Source: Bacteroidota bacterium (GTDB taxonomy: Bacteria > Bacteroidota > Ignavibacteria > Kryptoniales > JAKASW01). Taken from it: DNA of 64,000 nucleotides. The stretch spans positions 1 to 64,000 of the forward strand of contig JAJZVO010000013.1 in the NCBI GenBank assembly GCA_021845665.1, written 5' to 3'. Both the position numbers and the translations under genes were made by a program. Position 1 is the stretch's first letter. Every line of letters begins with the position of its first letter. The notes under the pieces were generated by a model that saw nothing but the letters and a program-made list of their open reading frames with translations, was not told where the DNA came from and made no database searches. Positions 61,759-64,000 of the stretch are shown one piece after another.

Positions 61759-63174
61759 CTAAGGCTCCATTTCTGAAAGCGACCTCCTGATAATCTCAAT
61801 CCCTTCATCGACCTCAGGCTGGCTCAGGTTCAACGGCGGTCTGAAGCGTATCGTGCGTTCACCGCATCCGATCAATAGCAGTCCCTTGTCGAATACCCTT
61901 CGCCTTAGTTCAAGTCTCTTTTCAGCTGAAGGCATGTCGAATGCACAGAACAATCCGAGACCGCGAGGATTGATTATCAGCGATGGGAACTCCTCACCCA
62001 GCTCCGATATCTTTTTCGACAAATGGACTCCTACCTTTTCTGCATTCTCAACAAGCCGCTCTTCATGAATGATTTCCAGGAACTTTGTAAAGCGTACCAT
62101 ATCAGTGAGATTCCCGCCGAATGTGCTGTTGAGCCTTCCCGGGGTCGTGAACACATTGTCCTTTACTTCGTCAAATTTTCTTCCCGCGAGCATACCGCAG
62201 ACCTGAGTTTTCTTTCCGAACGATATCGCATCGGGCTCGACGAAATGCTGGTGTGCCCACATCCTGCCCGTCAGGCCGATGCCTGTCTGGACTTCGTCCA
62301 TTATCATGATTATGTCGTCCTCGGAGCAAATCTCGCGGAGCTTTTCGAAGAACTCCTTTCGGAAATGGTTGTCGCCTCCTTCCGCCTGTATCGGCTCGAT
62401 TATCAGGGCCGCCAGGTCTTTGCCGAATTCCGATACCGCCTGTTTCAGCTGGTTAACAGAAATTTCTTCCTCGTGCTTTACGAAGTTCAGGTTTTCATCG
62501 TTGAGCGGGAAACGGACCGCGGGATTGTGAATTCGCGGCCACCTGAATTTAGGAAAATATTTCGTCTTCACGGGGTCGGTGTTTGTCAGCGAGAGTGTGT
62601 AACCGGTGCGTCCGTGGAATGCGCGCCTGAAGTGAACGACTTTCAGTCTGTCTTCATCGTTGTCCGATCTATATATTCCCGCCTCGAGATTCTTTCTCAT
62701 CCTGTAGTCGAAGGCAGCCTTCAATGCATTCTCGACCGCGAGTCCGCCTCCCTCGATGAGAAAAGCATGAGGGAGATAGTCCGGGATCGCGATCCTGGAA
62801 AATGTCTCCATAAACTCGGCCATCTCGACCGTGTATGAGTCCGAGCTCGACGGCTTGTGTACCGAGACTCTCGCGAGTTTCTCCAGAAACTCCGGAGAAG
62901 TCATTTTGGGATGGTTGAATCCGACCGGGGACGATGCAAAGAACGTGAAGAAGTCGAGGAAATACTTCTTCCTTCTTGAATCGAACACATAAGAGCCTTT
63001 GCTTCGTTTCAGGTCGAAGACTAGGTCGAAACCGTCGACAAGAAGATGCCTGCGGAGAACATCCATCACCCTCTCCGGAGTTACGCTCTCGGAGTATGCG
63101 ATTGTGCCGGCACTGACATCGTGCTCCTTTTCTCTCGCTCCGGATGCTCTGTTTCGTGTGTCATTGATAATCAT
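61759..63174 (-). CDS. lat: L-lysine 6-transaminase
   Basis: PLP enzyme that moves the epsilon-amino group of lysine to 2-oxoglutarate, giving 2-aminoadipate 6-semialdehyde (cyclising to piperideine-6-carboxylate) and glutamate. It has 471 residues; class-III aminotransferase fold. Key spots: FLIEGGGLAVENALKAAFDYR, HFRRAFHGRTGYTLSLTNTDP, MIMDEVQTGIGLTG and the PLP Lys in SFGKKTQVCGML. It lies 18 bp after the aldehyde dehydrogenase gene on the same strand, which can take the semialdehyde on. Confidence 0.93.
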   Translation of the reverse strand: MIINDTRNRASGAREKEHDVSAGTIAYSESVTPERVMDVLRRHLLVDGFDLVFDLKRSKGSYVFDSRRKKYFLDFFTFFASSPVGFNHPKMTSPEFLEKLARVSVHKPSSSDSYTVEMAEFMETFSRIAIPDYLPHAFLIEGGGLAVENALKAAFDYRMRKNLEAGIYRSDNDEDRLKVVHFRRAFHGRTGYTLSLTNTDPVKTKYFPKFRWPRIHNPAVRFPLNDENLNFVKHEEEISVNQLKQAVSEFGKDLAALIIEPIQAEGGDNHFRKEFFEKLREICSEDDIIMIMDEVQTGIGLTGRMWAHQHFVEPDAISFGKKTQVCGMLAGRKFDEVKDNVFTTPGRLNSTFGGNLTDMVRFTKFLEIIHEERLVENAEKVGVHLSKKISELGEEFPSLIINPRGLGLFCAFDMPSAEKRLELRRRVFDKGLLLIGCGERTIRFRPPLNLSQPEVDEGIEIIRRSLSEMEP

Positions 63175-63192
63175 AAATCACCTTTTGGGAGT

Positions 63193-64000
63193 TTAGTCTT
63201 TCTTCCGGTTGTTGCCGGGTTTGGCTGAATAAGTGTCTATTTGTGCTCGCTGCAGCTTGTCGCTGTAATCGACGTACACGGTCTTTGTCTCCGTGAAGAA
63301 GTCGAAAGCGCCGGCGCCGCCCTCGCGGTGGCCGTTCCCGGTCTGTTTGACTCCGCCGAACGGCATGTGTGTTTCCGCACCGATCGTCGGCGCGTTTATG
63401 TATGTTATTCCCGCTTTGATGTCTCGTATCGCTCTGAACGCGTCGTTTATGTCCCTCGTGTAAACCGCTGAGCTCAATCCGTAGATGGTCCCGTTGAGAA
63501 GTTCGATCGCATGGTCGATCGAATGTGCCTTCATCACGCTGAGAACCGGCCCGAAGATCTCTTCGCGGGCTATCGTCATCTCCGGCGTAACATCGGCGAA
63601 TATTGTCGGTTTGTAAAACCACCCCTTCTTAAGATCGCCGCCGGTCGCTGCCTCGCCTCCGATTACAAGCTTTGCGCCCTCTTCCTTTCCGATCTCGACG
63701 TAGGAGTGCACCTTCGCCCGCTGTGCTTCGTTGACGCAAGGGCCGACTTCCACCGATTCGTCAAGCCCGTTTCCGAGCTTGAGTCTTGATGCCCGCTCGG
63801 CCAGCATGTCCACAAACTTCTCATATATCTTCTCGTGAACGATCAGGCGGCTGGTTGCTGTGCACCGCTGCCCGGTTGTCCCGAATGCCCCCCACAAAAT
63901 ACCATCCAGAGCCAAATCAAGGTTCGCGTCGTCCATGACTATCTCCGCGTTCTTCCCGCCAAGTTCCAATGAAACGCGTTTGAGGGACTTCGACGCGATT
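63193..64000 (-). CDS. aldehyde dehydrogenase, probably 2-aminoadipate semialdehyde dehydrogenase (5' end outside window)
   Basis: The C-terminal 268 residues or so of an NAD(P)-dependent aldehyde dehydrogenase. The reading frame runs to the window edge ([17 protein letters not shown]), so the start lies beyond. The catalytic Glu is in LELGGKN and the nucleophilic Cys in [65 protein letters not shown] and [13 protein letters not shown] are typical of the ALDH7-like/AmaB group. Paired with lat it would complete lysine to 2-aminoadipate. The substrate is inferred from the neighbour. Confidence 0.88.
   Translation of the reverse strand, partial: IASKSLKRVSLELGGKNAEIVMDDANLDLALDGILWGAFGTTGQRCTATSRLIVHEKIYEKFVDMLAERASRLKLGNGLDESVEVGPCVNEAQRAKVHSYVEIGKEEGAKLVIGGEAATGGDLKKGWFYKPTIFADVTPEMTIAREEIFGPVLSVMKAHSIDHAIELLNGTIYGLSSAVYTRDINDAFRAIRDIKAGITYINAPTIGAETHMPFGGVKQTGNGHREGGAGAFDFFTETKTVYVDYSDKLQRAQIDTYSAKPGNNRKKD

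Overview
The window reads as chromosomal DNA of a Gram-negative, respiring bacterium, most likely from the FCB group (Bacteroidota/Chlorobiota, for example an Ignavibacteria- or Kryptonia-like lineage). The reasons are: a folP-cdaA pair, a DUF5916 protein, a bacterial UbiA protein of the geranylgeranylglyceryl-phosphate type, an L-lysine 6-transaminase, BamA-like and other outer-membrane barrels, lipoproteins, and a short S21. Several genes have clear Shine-Dalgarno sites (AAGGAG, GGAGG). The lineage call is inference; no rRNA gene is present. Most of the window is ordinary housekeeping DNA with a few accessory or decayed loci. I see no CRISPR array, prophage or complete insertion sequence.

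Layout. 1-2046: the end of nuoN, a pilin-like small protein, and rpsU with its terminator. 2451-6385: a tightly overlapping five-gene operon, folP-cdaA-GT2-pcm-miaA. 6400-11630 (minus): a membrane protein and an acyl-CoA mutase large subunit overlapping by 4 nt, then an MltD-type LysM lipoprotein and a LOG-family protein. 11819-14365: dxr-rseP with a terminator. 14539-21031: four co-directional genes for a secreted protein, a FecR-domain protein, a large outer-membrane barrel, and a CHASE2 class IIIb adenylate cyclase. This is the best candidate here for a little-described envelope-to-cAMP signalling system. 21087-22853: ruvB and a 3-methyladenine glycosylase. 22838-27615 (minus): tilS-hpt-ftsH and a polyprenol/diacylglycerol-kinase-like gene. 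27916-28548: tRNA-Pro, tRNA-Gly and tRNA-Cys with repeats between them. 28631-31083: phoB-phoR-phoU. 31211-33325: an unusual TPR/coiled-coil/receiver protein. 33405-33884: a PspC-domain protein and a 46-residue lipoprotein.

33897-44352 (minus): carB split into two genes, a BamA/TamA-like protein, a UbiA prenyltransferase, an M1 aminopeptidase, and a DUF5916 protein lacking its N-terminus. 44638-45051: an AlkD-like pseudogene carrying a 1-nt deletion and a large internal deletion. 45380-49477 (minus): sucA-sucB (2-oxoglutarate dehydrogenase E1 and E2), divergent from sdhCDAB (49823-53097, with terminator). Together these supply three enzyme steps of the TCA cycle that feed the respiratory chain represented by nuoN. 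53282-59036: a 1166-residue TPR protein, an unknown protein and obg. 59519-61692: two sensory proteins (PAS, and 4HB-GAF-PAS) without output domains. 61759-64000 (minus): L-lysine 6-transaminase and the end of an aldehyde dehydrogenase, together a lysine-to-2-aminoadipate pathway.

Start codons were moved from the longest possible reading frame where a ribosome site, a signal peptide or family length supported it: 1344 TTG, rpsU 2046 TTG, 6972 GTG, 11819, 13064, 16381 GTG, 33405, 40931, 42825, 44638 and 59519.
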